DNA of 64,000 nt from Acuticoccus sp039034015 (GTDB taxonomy: Bacteria; Pseudomonadota; Alphaproteobacteria; Rhizobiales; Amorphaceae), in assembly GCA_039034015.1 (NCBI GenBank), contig JBCCBM010000001.1, forward strand, positions 248,001 to 312,000, read 5' to 3'. The notes beneath the pieces were generated by a model. That model was given only the letters and a program-made list of their open reading frames with translations, made no database searches and was not told where the DNA came from. The stretch's first letter is position 1. Each line of letters begins with the position of its first letter. A program made the position numbers and the translations under genes. This document shows positions 22,918 through 31,080 of this stretch, piece after piece.

Positions 22918-25092
22918 ATGAGAGCGCCACGCTCTCTCGCCCTCGCGCTGGTTGCGATGGCGTTTGCGCTTGGCGCGTGCAGCAACTCCGTCGTCTCCAA
23001 CCTCACCGCGCGGGATGTGACGGCCAACACCAGCGTGAACCCGCTTTTGGCCAGCACGCGCCGGGGGCCGAACGGGCGCATCCGAACGGGCCGCATCAAT
23101 GAGGGGCCGCAGCATCGCCGCGCCCGGCGCCGGGCGGATGACTATGAGACCTCCATCACCGGCGACATCGTGCGGCGCGGCGCCTCCATCCTTGAGACGG
23201 CCTCCGCCCGGCCGGGCTTCAACCCCAACCAGCAAGTTTCGCTAAACTTTCAAAATGAGCCGCTGCGCAACGTGATCCAGCGCATTTTGGGTGGGATCCT
23301 TGAGGTGAACTATGTGGCCGACCCCGGGATCCAGGGGGCCGTCACCTTCCGGACCGAGCGGCCGATCCCGCTCTCGCAGGTGATCCGCGTTTTGCAGGAC
23401 ATTTTGGCGCGCAACGGGCTCGCGATCCGGCTCATCAACGGCGTCTACCAGGTGGGGACGGCCGGTCAGCTCGACTTTTTGGAGGCGAACGCGAAGAGCG
23501 GCAAGCTGGGGCAAGACCAAACGCGCGTGGTGCGGCTTGCGCGGGGCAAGGCGTCGACGCTGGCGGAGGCGATCGGGCCGGTGCTCCCGGCGAGCGTCAG
23601 CGTGCGGACCTATGAGGACACCAATGCGCTGATCCTTGAGGGTAACCCGGCTGATTTTGCGGCCGTTGAGCGGCTCATCAAAACGCTGGTCGACACTGGG
23701 ATTGCCGAGCAGCGGGTGGCCGTCCTCCAGCTGCGGGAAAGCCCGCCCGACCAGGTGGCGCGGCGCATCACCGAGCTTTACGCCTCGCTTGGCCGCGCGC
23801 CTGTCACGGTCATCCCCCTTGCTGAGCGGCAGGCGGTGATGGTGGCAAGCCCCTCGCGCGCGGCGATCAACGATGTGCGCCGCCTGGTGCGCGAGATCGA
23901 CATTGACCTTCGCGACACGGTTTCGCTGCGCGTCATGCAATTGACGCACCTTCAGGCGGCGGATGTTGCTGCGCAGCTTGTCGCCGTCTTTGGCGGCCAA
24001 GCGCCGGCCGCAACCGCGCCGCCTGCGAACGAGGGGCGCCGGTCCAATATCGTGCGCTCGGGCGCTGAGATTGCGGAGGCCGCGGGCGTTGATGCGCGCA
24101 CCGGCGAGACGGCGTCCTCGGTGTTTTCGGAGGATCGGGCGGATGAGAACACCGCCGCGCCCCAATCAACGGAGCGGATCGCAAACCCCGCCATCCAGAT
24201 TACGCCGGATACGCGCAACAACGCGCTCCTCATCCGCTCGTCCTTCGAGACGTATAAGCGCATTCGCGAGGTGGTCCACGCCCTTGATATTCCGATCGGG
24301 CAGGTGGTGATCGAGGCCAATATCTTGGAAGTGGACCTCAACGATGAGCTGTCCCTGGGGGTGCAGTTCTTTTTGCAGTCGAACGACTTTACGCTCCGCT
24401 CGTCCCAGTTTGCGGGCGGCGTTGCGGACCCTGGGGGCGCGGGGGCGGTTGCGCTCATCAACGCTGATTTTGGAGCCTTCTCATTCGATGCGGTGATCAA
24501 TGCGCTGCAGGCGGTGACGACGGTGAAGGTGTTGTCCTCGCCGTACGTGACGGTGGTGAATGGGGCGACGGCGCGGCTTTCGGTGGGCGATCAGATCCCC
24601 TTCACCATTGCCTCGCAGACCTCGCAATCGTCAGGCACGGTGACGGTGACGCAGGAGATCGAGACCCGCGATGTGGGTGTGATCCTCACCGTGACGCCCA
24701 ACATTCGGCCTGACAACAGCGTGCTCCTCACCATTGAGCAGGAGGTGTCGTCGGCGCGGGAGCTTGCGGGTGCTGGCTCTGAGGAGACGACGAACCCGAT
24801 TATTGCCCAGCGCAACATCACCTCGCAGATCACGGTGGATTCGGGGGTGACGGCGCTGTTGGGCGGGCTCATCATCGACCGGGCGCAAAACACGGAAACC
24901 GGTGTTCCCGTGCTGCGGCGCATCCCGATCATCGGGAACGCGTTCAAGCAGAACACCAACACGCAGGGGCGTTCGGAGCTTTTGGTGTTGATCACGCCGC
25001 GGGTGGTGCGCACCTCGCACCAGCTGGACCAATTGACCCGAAAGCTGCGGGCCTCCACCGCGGGCGTGGGGCGCCAGGTTTATAAGAACTGA
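22918..25092 (+). CDS. sctC: SctC outer-membrane secretin, GspD-like
   Basis: A 724-residue secretin from ATG 22918 (a TTG at 22900 is in frame). The signal peptide ends in a lipobox LGAC, so it may be a lipoprotein. Residues about 100-175 are the N0-type domain (LNFQNEPLRNVIQRILGG), followed by N1/N2-type repeats, and residues 420-700 form the secretin barrel ending VPVLRRIPIIGNAFKQNT and LVLITPRVV. That ending and the N0 sequence look more like type II secretion GspD than YscC. It is divergent from sctD and is the only secretin in the window, so I assign it to the T3SS outer ring. Confidence 0.85.
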   Translation: MRAPRSLALALVAMAFALGACSNSVVSNLTARDVTANTSVNPLLASTRRGPNGRIRTGRINEGPQHRRARRRADDYETSITGDIVRRGASILETASARPGFNPNQQVSLNFQNEPLRNVIQRILGGILEVNYVADPGIQGAVTFRTERPIPLSQVIRVLQDILARNGLAIRLINGVYQVGTAGQLDFLEANAKSGKLGQDQTRVVRLARGKASTLAEAIGPVLPASVSVRTYEDTNALILEGNPADFAAVERLIKTLVDTGIAEQRVAVLQLRESPPDQVARRITELYASLGRAPVTVIPLAERQAVMVASPSRAAINDVRRLVREIDIDLRDTVSLRVMQLTHLQAADVAAQLVAVFGGQAPAATAPPANEGRRSNIVRSGAEIAEAAGVDARTGETASSVFSEDRADENTAAPQSTERIANPAIQITPDTRNNALLIRSSFETYKRIREVVHALDIPIGQVVIEANILEVDLNDELSLGVQFFLQSNDFTLRSSQFAGGVADPGGAGAVALINADFGAFSFDAVINALQAVTTVKVLSSPYVTVVNGATARLSVGDQIPFTIASQTSQSSGTVTVTQEIETRDVGVILTVTPNIRPDNSVLLTIEQEVSSARELAGAGSEETTNPIIAQRNITSQITVDSGVTALLGGLIIDRAQNTETGVPVLRRIPIIGNAFKQNTNTQGRSELLVLITPRVVRTSHQLDQLTRKLRASTAGVGRQVYKN

Positions 25093-25098
25093 GCGGCG

Positions 25099-25728
25099 CT
25101 AAACGTCGATCCTGCGGCGCTTTTGCGGCTCGTCGCCCGGGGCGTGTCGTTCGGCGATGTCGGCGACCAGCGATGCGGCGTCGAGCGTGTTGAGCCAGGT
25201 TTTCAGCGGGCCGTCGGAAAGTTCGCGCACCAGCGTTGCGAGCGCGCCCAAAAGCGCGAGGAGCGCGCGGGTGGTGGTTTTGTCGAGCCGGTAGGCAGCT
25301 TTTCGCAATTCCACAATCACCGCCGCGTTGGGCGAGAGCGCCAAGATGTGGGCGATGAGTTCTGGGTCAGCAAAGGGCACGTCAAGATCGGCGGCGACGT
25401 TGGAAAGGTCGGCCGCCGTCCAGGCGGGGCCCGCGGTGGCGGGGGGGATGGGGGCTGTTGGCGCCAGGCCGGCCTCAATGTCGCGGGCCGGCGCGGTGGG
25501 CAGGACGGGGGGCGTGAGACCGCTCAAAAGGTCGCCGGGGCGCGGGCGGACGAGGTCGCCCAGCGCGTTGACGGCGTCTGGCGCGCCGGGCGCTTTTGGC
25601 CGGCCGAGCAGCGTGTTGGCCGCGCTGACGAGGGTGTCAACGTTGGTGGCCGGCCCGCGCGGCGCGGTCCAAAGCCCCACAAGCTCTTCAAGGGCATCAC
25701 GAAAGAGCGGATCGTGGGGTGGATCCAT
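25099..25728 (-). CDS. Hypothetical protein, 209 residues, end of the translocator operon
   Basis: Unrecognised. The N-terminal half is Pro/Ala-rich (around residues 40-95); the C-terminal half is helical (IVELRKAAYRLDKTTTRALL, then LSDGPLKTWLNTLDAASLV). No signal peptide. It is the last gene of a minus-strand run of T3SS chaperones, converging on sctC with six bases between stops. It could be a secreted effector or a regulator. Confidence 0.55.
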   Translation of the reverse strand: MDPPHDPLFRDALEELVGLWTAPRGPATNVDTLVSAANTLLGRPKAPGAPDAVNALGDLVRPRPGDLLSGLTPPVLPTAPARDIEAGLAPTAPIPPATAGPAWTAADLSNVAADLDVPFADPELIAHILALSPNAAVIVELRKAAYRLDKTTTRALLALLGALATLVRELSDGPLKTWLNTLDAASLVADIAERHAPGDEPQKRRRIDV

Positions 25729-25742
25729 CGGGGCGCCGCGGC

Positions 25743-26291
25743 TTAGGCGCCTGCGCGCCGGTTGAGCGCGATCTCAAAGCGGGCAAGCTCGCGGGCCATG
25801 CCGTCCGGGAGTTCGGCGGCGCGGCCGGTGAGGGCGGCGATTTGGTCCCGCGCGGTGTCAAACGCCTCTTCGCGCATGGCCATTTCCAGGAGGTGGAAGT
25901 GGGGGACCGCCCAATCGGGGCGCAGCTTGAGGGCGTTGGCGCAAGCAATGCGGGCGTGGGGGAAGGCATCGCGCAGCCGCAGGCAAACGGCGTAGCCCAT
26001 CCAGTGGTCGGCCGTGTCGCCGGCCAGGATGCAAAGGGTGCGGAAAAGGTCTTCCGCGCGCGCGGTGCGGCCGGCGTTGAAGGCGGTGAAAGCCTGGGCA
26101 TAAAGGTGCGCGATGGCGCCATCGGAGAGGCCGAGTGCGGCCTTGAGGGAAACGCCCGCGTCGAGCTGGCGGACGACCTCCACCGTTGCCGGTTTGCTGG
26201 CCGCCGCGACCGCCGAAAGGAGCCCTTCGAAGGCGGCTGCATCAAGGCCGAAGGCGCGGCGGATGAGGCCCTCTGGTGTGGGGTCGGTCAC
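25743..26291 (-). CDS. SycD/LcrH-like class II (translocator) chaperone
   Basis: 182 residues from GTG 26291, which overlaps the upstream stop as GTGA. It has the LcrH/SycD layout: an N-terminal dimerisation helix, then SDGAIAHLYAQAFTAFNAGR starting the first TPR, a second TPR with LCILAGDTADHWMGYAVCLR, and a third with DWAVPHFHLLEMAM. LcrH-type chaperones bind the hydrophobic translocators SctE and SctB through the concave TPR surface. A second LcrH-like gene sits at 29598-30182 on the other side of sctE and sctB. Confidence 0.7.
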   Translation of the reverse strand: MTDPTPEGLIRRAFGLDAAAFEGLLSAVAAASKPATVEVVRQLDAGVSLKAALGLSDGAIAHLYAQAFTAFNAGRTARAEDLFRTLCILAGDTADHWMGYAVCLRLRDAFPHARIACANALKLRPDWAVPHFHLLEMAMREEAFDTARDQIAALTGRAAELPDGMARELARFEIALNRRAGA

Positions 26292-26752
26292 GGGAGGGTC
26301 GCCAGGAGGGCCTGGCATTCGGCAAAGATGTCGCCGCGGCGGGCTCTTTTGGCAAACCGGAGGGCGTCCGCAAGGTCTTCTTTGGCCTCCTCCACCAGGC
26401 CAAGGTCGAGGCAGGCGCGGGCGGACATGAGGTAGCCCTCCGGGTTCTCCGGCGCGGTTGCCACAATGGCGGAGGCGGCCTGGAGCGCGGCGGAGGGGTT
26501 TTTGGCCGCGAGCGCGCTTTCGGCAAGGCCCACCTGGTGCGCCACCGCCTGCGGGTCCACCAAAACCAAGAGCGCGTGGGCGCGGAAAGCGAGCGCAGTG
26601 TCCCCCTCGCGCTGGGCCTTTTGCGCCATCTTTGCGATCGCAACGAGGTCTTGCCGCTGGAGGCCAAGGGTTTGCCGCAATTCGCCGGAGAAGGCGGCGT
26701 CCAGCGCGCGCTCGTTTTTGGGCGCGGGGGGGCGGGGGTCAATCAGTGTCAT
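26288..26752 (-). CDS. TPR-repeat protein, probable T3SS chaperone
   Basis: A 154-residue protein of three or four TPR-like helix pairs (LVLVDPQAVAHQVGLAESAL; ATAPENPEGYLMSARACLDL; GLVEEAKEDLADALRFAKRA). It is coupled by GTGA overlap to the LcrH-like gene downstream. Similar single-domain TPR proteins in T3SS loci act as chaperones or gatekeeper partners. Which substrate it serves is not visible. Confidence 0.6.
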   Translation of the reverse strand: MTLIDPRPPAPKNERALDAAFSGELRQTLGLQRQDLVAIAKMAQKAQREGDTALAFRAHALLVLVDPQAVAHQVGLAESALAAKNPSAALQAASAIVATAPENPEGYLMSARACLDLGLVEEAKEDLADALRFAKRARRGDIFAECQALLATLP

Positions 26753-26773
26753 GCGCGTTCCCTTCCTCCCGGC

Positions 26774-27247
26774 TCAGGGCCGAAAAATCATCGCAGCGCC
26801 AACGTCGCGCGTGTCGGCCGTCCTTGGCGCGTCGGGCATCGAGAGGGTCGCGCCATGGATGATCACCCGCTCCATGACATCCTCCACCGCGCGCTTGAGC
26901 GCTTCGCCCATTTGCTCCGCGCGCGCCCCGGCGGCGTCGGGCACCATGGCGGTGGCACGCACGCGTTCGCCGTCGACGGTGAGCGCGGCGACGCTGCCCC
27001 CGGTGAGCGCAAAACCCTCGCGCAGCAAGGTTTCGGCGGCCTTCGTGCGCGCGGGCTCCTCCGTCGGCAGGGTGCCCACGGTGGCGCTCACCAGGAGGGC
27101 GCTGCCGTTGGGGCTTTGGGCGAGCGTCACCGCCACGTCGTCCACATGCATGGTGTGGGTGGGGCCAAGCTCGGTGGCGAGGGGGGCGGGCAGGTCAATC
27201 GCGCCATAAAGCGCGTCGACCGCGAAGGCGAACCGGTCATCGTCCAT
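26774..27247 (-). CDS. CesT/SycE-like class I T3SS chaperone
   Basis: 157 residues from ATG 27247, seven bases after the sctB stop. The pattern (FAFAVDALYGAIDLPAPLAT; a strand TMHVDDVAVTLAQSP; LLVSATVGTLP; a final helix with MGEALKRAVEDVMERVI) matches the alpha-beta-beta-beta-alpha fold of CesT-type chaperones. These dimers wrap the N-terminal segment of an effector and bring it to SctN. Its immediate effector partner is not evident, unless it serves one of the large proteins of the locus. Confidence 0.65.
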   Translation of the reverse strand: MDDDRFAFAVDALYGAIDLPAPLATELGPTHTMHVDDVAVTLAQSPNGSALLVSATVGTLPTEEPARTKAAETLLREGFALTGGSVAALTVDGERVRATAMVPDAAGARAEQMGEALKRAVEDVMERVIIHGATLSMPDAPRTADTRDVGAAMIFRP

Positions 27248-27254
27248 GGCGGCG

Positions 27255-28286
27255 TCAGCCTCCCATGCGGCCGATGATTGCCATCCGCTCGATTTCCGCA
27301 TCCTGCTGCTGCTTTAGGAACTGGATCACCGCCTGGATGAGGGCGGTAAAATCCTCTTGGATTTTCTTTTCCTGATCTTGCTGCGTTTGGATGTCTTGGG
27401 CGTTGGCCTGGTCGATCTGGCCCTCGGCTTGATCGATCTGCGCGTCCGCCTCGTCGCCTTTGGCGAGGAACGTAAGCGGGGTGGAGACGGCGCCGCTGGT
27501 GGCGCCGCCCACCTGCGCATAGGCCTGTGCGCGGCCGGCTGCGACTTGGCGGTTGGTGTTGTCGCGCACCTCCACCCGCTCGTCGATTTTGGCCTTGGTC
27601 ACCGAAATTTCGGCGTCCAGCTCTTTGAGCGCCTGGGGTTTTGCCTGGCCGGTGGGGGCGGGGCCGGCCTGGGTGAGCTCGGCCAACACCGCGTCCTTCT
27701 TCACCTTCACATCTTGGAGCGGGGCGGCCTGGTTTTTGAGGCTCGTGAGGTCCGCATCAAGCCGCACATCGACCTCGTTGGCCTTCACCGCGCCGGTGGC
27801 GTTGCCGGGCCGGGCGGTGAGGTTGAGGCTGAGTGCGCCAAAGCCCGCCGACGCTGCTGCGCCCAGCATCCCCGCTGCCAGCTGCTTGACGGCGGCCGAC
27901 TTGGTTTTGTCGGCAGCGTCGAAGCTTTTGCCGGCGGCTTCCAAGAGGGCGCTTTTGGCGTTTTCGCGGGCGGCGGCGCGGGCCTCCACCGCGTTCGCGC
28001 GCTGGAAGGCGGCAAGCTCCACAAGGGCTCTGGCGAGCGCGCTCGGATCGCGCGCATTGGTGAGGTATTTTTGGACAAGCTCTTCAAGCTGGAGGGCTTG
28101 GCCGGCCGGATCGCGCAGGGCCTCGGTTTCCCCCGGGGTTCCGGACGGGGCGCCGGGCAACGCGTCGGGGAGGCCGCCGGTCGCGGTGAGGCCGCCGGCC
28201 CCCACGGTCGGGCCTGCGGGCGGCTTTGCGTCATAGAGCATCGGAACGGGGGGCGGCGTTGTCTTGCCGATGCCATCAGTGGCCAT
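27255..28286 (-). CDS. sctB: SctB, minor hydrophobic translocator
   Basis: A 343-residue protein with AAGGA before the ATG. It has a Pro/Gly-rich secreted N terminus, an amphipathic helical region (about 65-130), one hydrophobic segment (about 133-158, QLAAGMLGAAASAGFGALSL), then coiled coil. The C terminus (KKIQEDFTALIQAVIQFLKQ) matches the closing Gln-rich helix of EspB/YopD/IpaC-type translocators. In the family this protein forms the translocation pore with SctE. It lies directly downstream of sctE and between two LcrH-like chaperone genes. Confidence 0.75.
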   Translation of the reverse strand: MATDGIGKTTPPPVPMLYDAKPPAGPTVGAGGLTATGGLPDALPGAPSGTPGETEALRDPAGQALQLEELVQKYLTNARDPSALARALVELAAFQRANAVEARAAARENAKSALLEAAGKSFDAADKTKSAAVKQLAAGMLGAAASAGFGALSLNLTARPGNATGAVKANEVDVRLDADLTSLKNQAAPLQDVKVKKDAVLAELTQAGPAPTGQAKPQALKELDAEISVTKAKIDERVEVRDNTNRQVAAGRAQAYAQVGGATSGAVSTPLTFLAKGDEADAQIDQAEGQIDQANAQDIQTQQDQEKKIQEDFTALIQAVIQFLKQQQDAEIERMAIIGRMGG

Positions 28287-28322
28287 GGCGTGGTCCTTCC
28301 GTGACGTTGGGCATGATGCGGG

Positions 28323-29555
28323 TCAGCCTGCGAACCGCATTTGGCTGAGCGAGTTGGCGCGATCTTTGAGGGCGGAGGTGGCCGCATCGAGCATGGCGGC
28401 GGTGGCATCCTGGGACTGCATGAGGAGTTTGAGCGCTTCGTCGATGAGGTCCTCCAGCGCGAGGATGGCGGCGCTCACCGCATCCGACTCGCCCTTCAGC
28501 TCTTGGGCATCGGCGCGAAGGTTGGCCGCTTTCGCGTCAAAGACGGAGACTGTGGCGGCCGTGCCCGCCTCGGCGATGGTGATGCCCGCCTCCGCGGCGC
28601 TCATCGCGTTCATGGTTTTGGAGGAGGCGGTGCCAAGGCCGCTGAGGCTGCGGGAGGCTTGTGCGGCCTCCTCCACAATGTCGTCGGCAACGGTCTTTGC
28701 AATGTCGGCCGCGGTCATGGAGGTGCGGGTTGCGCCGCTGGTGGCCTGGGCGGTGCCGCTTGCCACATCGTCGGCGGAGCTTGCAATTTTTGCGGCGGCG
28801 GTGGTCCCCACACCGTAGGCCGTTGCTGCGATGGTGACGGCTGCCAGCGCCAGCGAGATGCCCAAAAGCGCGTAGTTCACCCCGCTTTCGACCTTTTGGA
28901 CGTAGGCCGCCACCTCCTCGGGGGATTTTCCCATGGCGTTGGCGTGGCGCTGGGCCATGCCGCCGGTGAGGCTGATGCCGCGCACATCGGCGGTGATCCC
29001 ATCGGCCAGCTGGTAGGCCTGGATGACCACGCCCGCGATAAGCGCTGCCCCCAGCGCCGCGCCAACGCCGGACGCAATCATCATCCCCGCAATGGCCGCG
29101 GTGAGGGCAAGGGCGAGCCCCTGAAAAATGCGCGAGAAGATGCCGCCGGTGCGGCTCTTTTTCTGCTGCGCGATGGAATCTTCAATCTTCTCGGTGCGCT
29201 CGGCAAGCTTTTCCTGCTGCTCGGCCCGGGAGGCTCGGATCTTTTCTTGCTCGGTGGTGATGCGCTCGCCTTCCACCTTGTCGCGGGTGTCTTTCAGCGC
29301 GGCCGAGACTTCGGCGAGCACCACCTCCATGTCGCCCCGGCGGCCGGGGGCAAGGGTGGAGGAGGCGAAGATGGCGGAGAATGTTGCAACATAGGCCGCG
29401 CCCTGGCCGGTGCCGCTGGCCTCCGGCGCGGGGGTCGCGCCGCCGCTGCCGGCGATCCCGGCTTTGGTGGCCTGGTCGGCTTGGGTTGGGCCGGTCGACG
29501 ATTGGGTGACTTGGGGCGTGTAGGCCGGCGTGTTGCCGATCGAACCGGGCGCCAT
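28323..29555 (-). CDS. sctE: SctE, major hydrophobic translocator
   Basis: A 410-residue protein of the YopB/IpaB/SipB type, with GAGGAG before its ATG. Residues about 75-135 are a coiled coil (ALKDTRDKVEGERITTEQEK). A long hydrophobic hairpin lies at about 140-190 (IFQGLALALTAAIAGMMIAS, then GAALGAALIAGVVIQAYQLA), and a second hydrophobic segment at about 228-258 (YALLGISLALAAVTIAATAY). The remaining C-terminal part is helical. These features define the pore-forming translocator that inserts into the host membrane. Confidence 0.85.
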   Translation of the reverse strand: MAPGSIGNTPAYTPQVTQSSTGPTQADQATKAGIAGSGGATPAPEASGTGQGAAYVATFSAIFASSTLAPGRRGDMEVVLAEVSAALKDTRDKVEGERITTEQEKIRASRAEQQEKLAERTEKIEDSIAQQKKSRTGGIFSRIFQGLALALTAAIAGMMIASGVGAALGAALIAGVVIQAYQLADGITADVRGISLTGGMAQRHANAMGKSPEEVAAYVQKVESGVNYALLGISLALAAVTIAATAYGVGTTAAAKIASSADDVASGTAQATSGATRTSMTAADIAKTVADDIVEEAAQASRSLSGLGTASSKTMNAMSAAEAGITIAEAGTAATVSVFDAKAANLRADAQELKGESDAVSAAILALEDLIDEALKLLMQSQDATAAMLDAATSALKDRANSLSQMRFAG

Positions 29556-29597
29556 GGCAATCTCCTCAAAAAGGGGCCGCGAACGGCAAGTGCAGTG

Positions 29598-30182
29598 TCA
29601 GCCCTTGGATGCGGTGGGGTCGGCGCCGGCCTCGATGGCCTCTGCCATCTTGGTGCGGGCCAGGTGCTCGGCGCCGGGGTCGCCGTTGCCGCGCGCGGCC
29701 TCGGCGGCGGCAATGTCAAATGTTTCGTAGGCGGTTTGCGCTTCGCCAAGGCCCAAAAGGCACTCGCCCACCCGCAGGTAGCCCAAGGGGTTGGTGGCAT
29801 CGAGCGCGGTGTAGATGGCGTAGATTTCGGCGGCGCGGGAAAGGTTCCCGTCGAGCTGGTGGCTGGCGGCCATGGCATAGACCGCGCGCTCGTTGGTCGG
29901 CTCCAGCTGGAGGAGCGTGGTGAGGACGCTGCGCGCGCCCTCTGTGTTGCCCACCTCCAAAAAGTCGTAGGCTTTTGTGTAGAGAGCATCGATGTGCTGG
30001 CGCTCAAGGCCCATCACGGCCGCCGGCGTTGCCCCGCCGGAGAGCGCAGCTTTGACCGCCTCATCGTCGAGCCCCCTGCCGCGCATCCACTCGGCGAGGA
30101 TGCCGCTCGCAAACTCGCCCGTGGTGGCAAAATCCTCGCGCAGGAGCGGGTGGTTTTCGAGGATCGATTGGTTGTTGGACAT
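29598..30182 (-). CDS. sycD: SycD/LcrH/IpgC-like translocator chaperone
   Basis: A 194-residue protein with a long N-terminal arm (1-60) and three TPRs. The first begins LERQHIDALYTKAYDFLEVG, the second covers LTTLLQLEPTNERAVYAMAA, and the third covers IYTALDATNPLGYLRVGECL; the placement of Tyr, Gly and Pro is that of LcrH/SycD. It lies directly upstream of sctE, the usual position. The family keeps SctE and SctB soluble before export and can act in regulation. Confidence 0.8.
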   Translation of the reverse strand: MSNNQSILENHPLLREDFATTGEFASGILAEWMRGRGLDDEAVKAALSGGATPAAVMGLERQHIDALYTKAYDFLEVGNTEGARSVLTTLLQLEPTNERAVYAMAASHQLDGNLSRAAEIYAIYTALDATNPLGYLRVGECLLGLGEAQTAYETFDIAAAEAARGNGDPGAEHLARTKMAEAIEAGADPTASKG

Positions 30183-30252
30183 GCCCCGCCCCCTTTTTTA
30201 GCGCTTGGCCGCGTTCGTCACCTTCTTCGTCGCACCGGCGGGGGGGATGGGC

Positions 30253-30268
30253 TGTGTTGTCGGACACG
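30253..30268. promoter_or_regulatory. Near-match TGTG-N8-CACG site upstream of the sycD-sctE-sctB genes
   Basis: TGTGTTGTCGGACACG, 71 bases before the sycD-like start in the 100-base gap 30183-30282. It differs from the TGTG-N8-CACA pattern at one position, so confidence is lower than for the full matches. Confidence 0.35.
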
Positions 30269-30282
30269 TTTTGATCGGCCGG

Positions 30283-30648
30283 TCAGTGAGCGCCGAGGGT
30301 CTCTCCCAAGGCGGAGACGTGGGCGGCAACGCGCGGCACGTCGAACGTGTCGGCCTCATAGACCAGGGAGAGCGCCGGGTCGCCGGACGGGGTGAGGCCG
30401 GCATGGACGATGGCGCTGAGCGCCGGGTTGTAGCCGCCGGCGGCGAGGATGCTGGCGGGGGAAAGGTCGGACGGGCGCACAAGCGTCATCACCACCTGGT
30501 CGCCCTCGGGCGTTGGGGCAAAGGTGAGCGTGCCGGTGCGCTCGAACGCGAAGGCGACGCTGCCATCGCGCCGCGGCACGGCGGCAAGGCCGAGGGATTG
30601 TGCGAACCGCTCCACCGTCGGCCACATCCGGGTTGGAATGTCGGGCAC
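30283..30648 (-). CDS. CesT-like class I T3SS chaperone
   Basis: 121 residues from GTG 30648, preceded by AAAGGA. It starts with a helix (WPTVERFAQSLGL), followed by strands VAFAFERTGTLTFAP and DQVVMTLVRPSDLSP, and ends with a helix (VPRVAAHVSALGETLG). This is the CesT/SycE alpha-beta layout and size. It could serve SctW (as SycN/YscB do in Yersinia), since the gatekeeper and TyeA-like genes are just upstream. Confidence 0.55.
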   Translation of the reverse strand: MPDIPTRMWPTVERFAQSLGLAAVPRRDGSVAFAFERTGTLTFAPTPEGDQVVMTLVRPSDLSPASILAAGGYNPALSAIVHAGLTPSGDPALSLVYEADTFDVPRVAAHVSALGETLGAH

Positions 30649-30663
30649 GGGTCGTCCTTTCTA

Positions 30664-30710
30664 GGGCGGTTCCCGATCAAACGAAATCGTTTGATCGGGA
30701 AAAACCGCCC
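30664..30710. repeat. Palindromic REP-like unit, first arm pair
   Basis: The arms GGGCGGTTCCCGATCAAACG and its near-complement (30687-30710) make a 47-base hairpin. The core CCGATCAAACGAAATCGTTTGATCGG is AT-richer than its surroundings. This kind of palindrome recurs between genes in Rhizobiales genomes (recollection, not checked). In place it could terminate or stabilise the transcript. Confidence 0.6.
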
Positions 30711-30724
30711 GTTTTTCAAAGAGT

Positions 30725-30764
30725 AGGGCATTTTGCTCGCGCCGCTTGCGGCGCGAAATGCCCT
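30725..30764. repeat. Palindromic REP-like unit, second arm pair
   Basis: AGGGCATTT and AAATGCCCT flank an inner GC-rich hairpin (CGCGCCGC with GCGGCGCG), 14 bases after the first unit. The outer edge includes the TAG stop of the TyeA-like gene. Together with the first unit it gives a two-hairpin REP-like pair inside the operon. Confidence 0.6.
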
Positions 30765-31080
30765 AGTCGGCGAACTGGGCTTCTTCGGCGGCGACCAGTT
30801 TTGAGGAAAGGTCCAGAAGGGCACGGCGCTGCTGCTCCCGCGCGGCCAACGAGGGGAAGGCGGCATCGGCCAGGAGGGCGTGAATGTCGCGCATCACATT
30901 CACCGCGGCGACGGCGACGGCGGGGTCGTTTGGATCCTCAAGGCCTGCCAAAAGCCGCTCCGCGTCGCGAACGGAGGCGGAAGGGGCAGCGCAAAAGTGG
31001 AGGAGGCGGCTGGTGAGCGCCACCGCGTCCGGCGCGCGCAGTGGGCGCGGGGCGCGCGGCTGGGGGGCACGGGGCGTCAT
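30763..31080 (-). CDS. TyeA-like gatekeeper partner
   Basis: A 105-residue protein whose ATG overlaps the sctW stop (ATGA). After a Pro/Arg-rich start, residues 18-105 are helical; the end, REQQRRALLDLSSKLVAAEE, resembles the closing helix of TyeA, which binds the C terminus of SctW/YopN to hold back translocator or effector export. Position immediately after sctW is the classic one. Similarity is modest. Confidence 0.5.
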   Translation of the reverse strand: MTPRAPQPRAPRPLRAPDAVALTSRLLHFCAAPSASVRDAERLLAGLEDPNDPAVAVAAVNVMRDIHALLADAAFPSLAAREQQRRALLDLSSKLVAAEEAQFAD

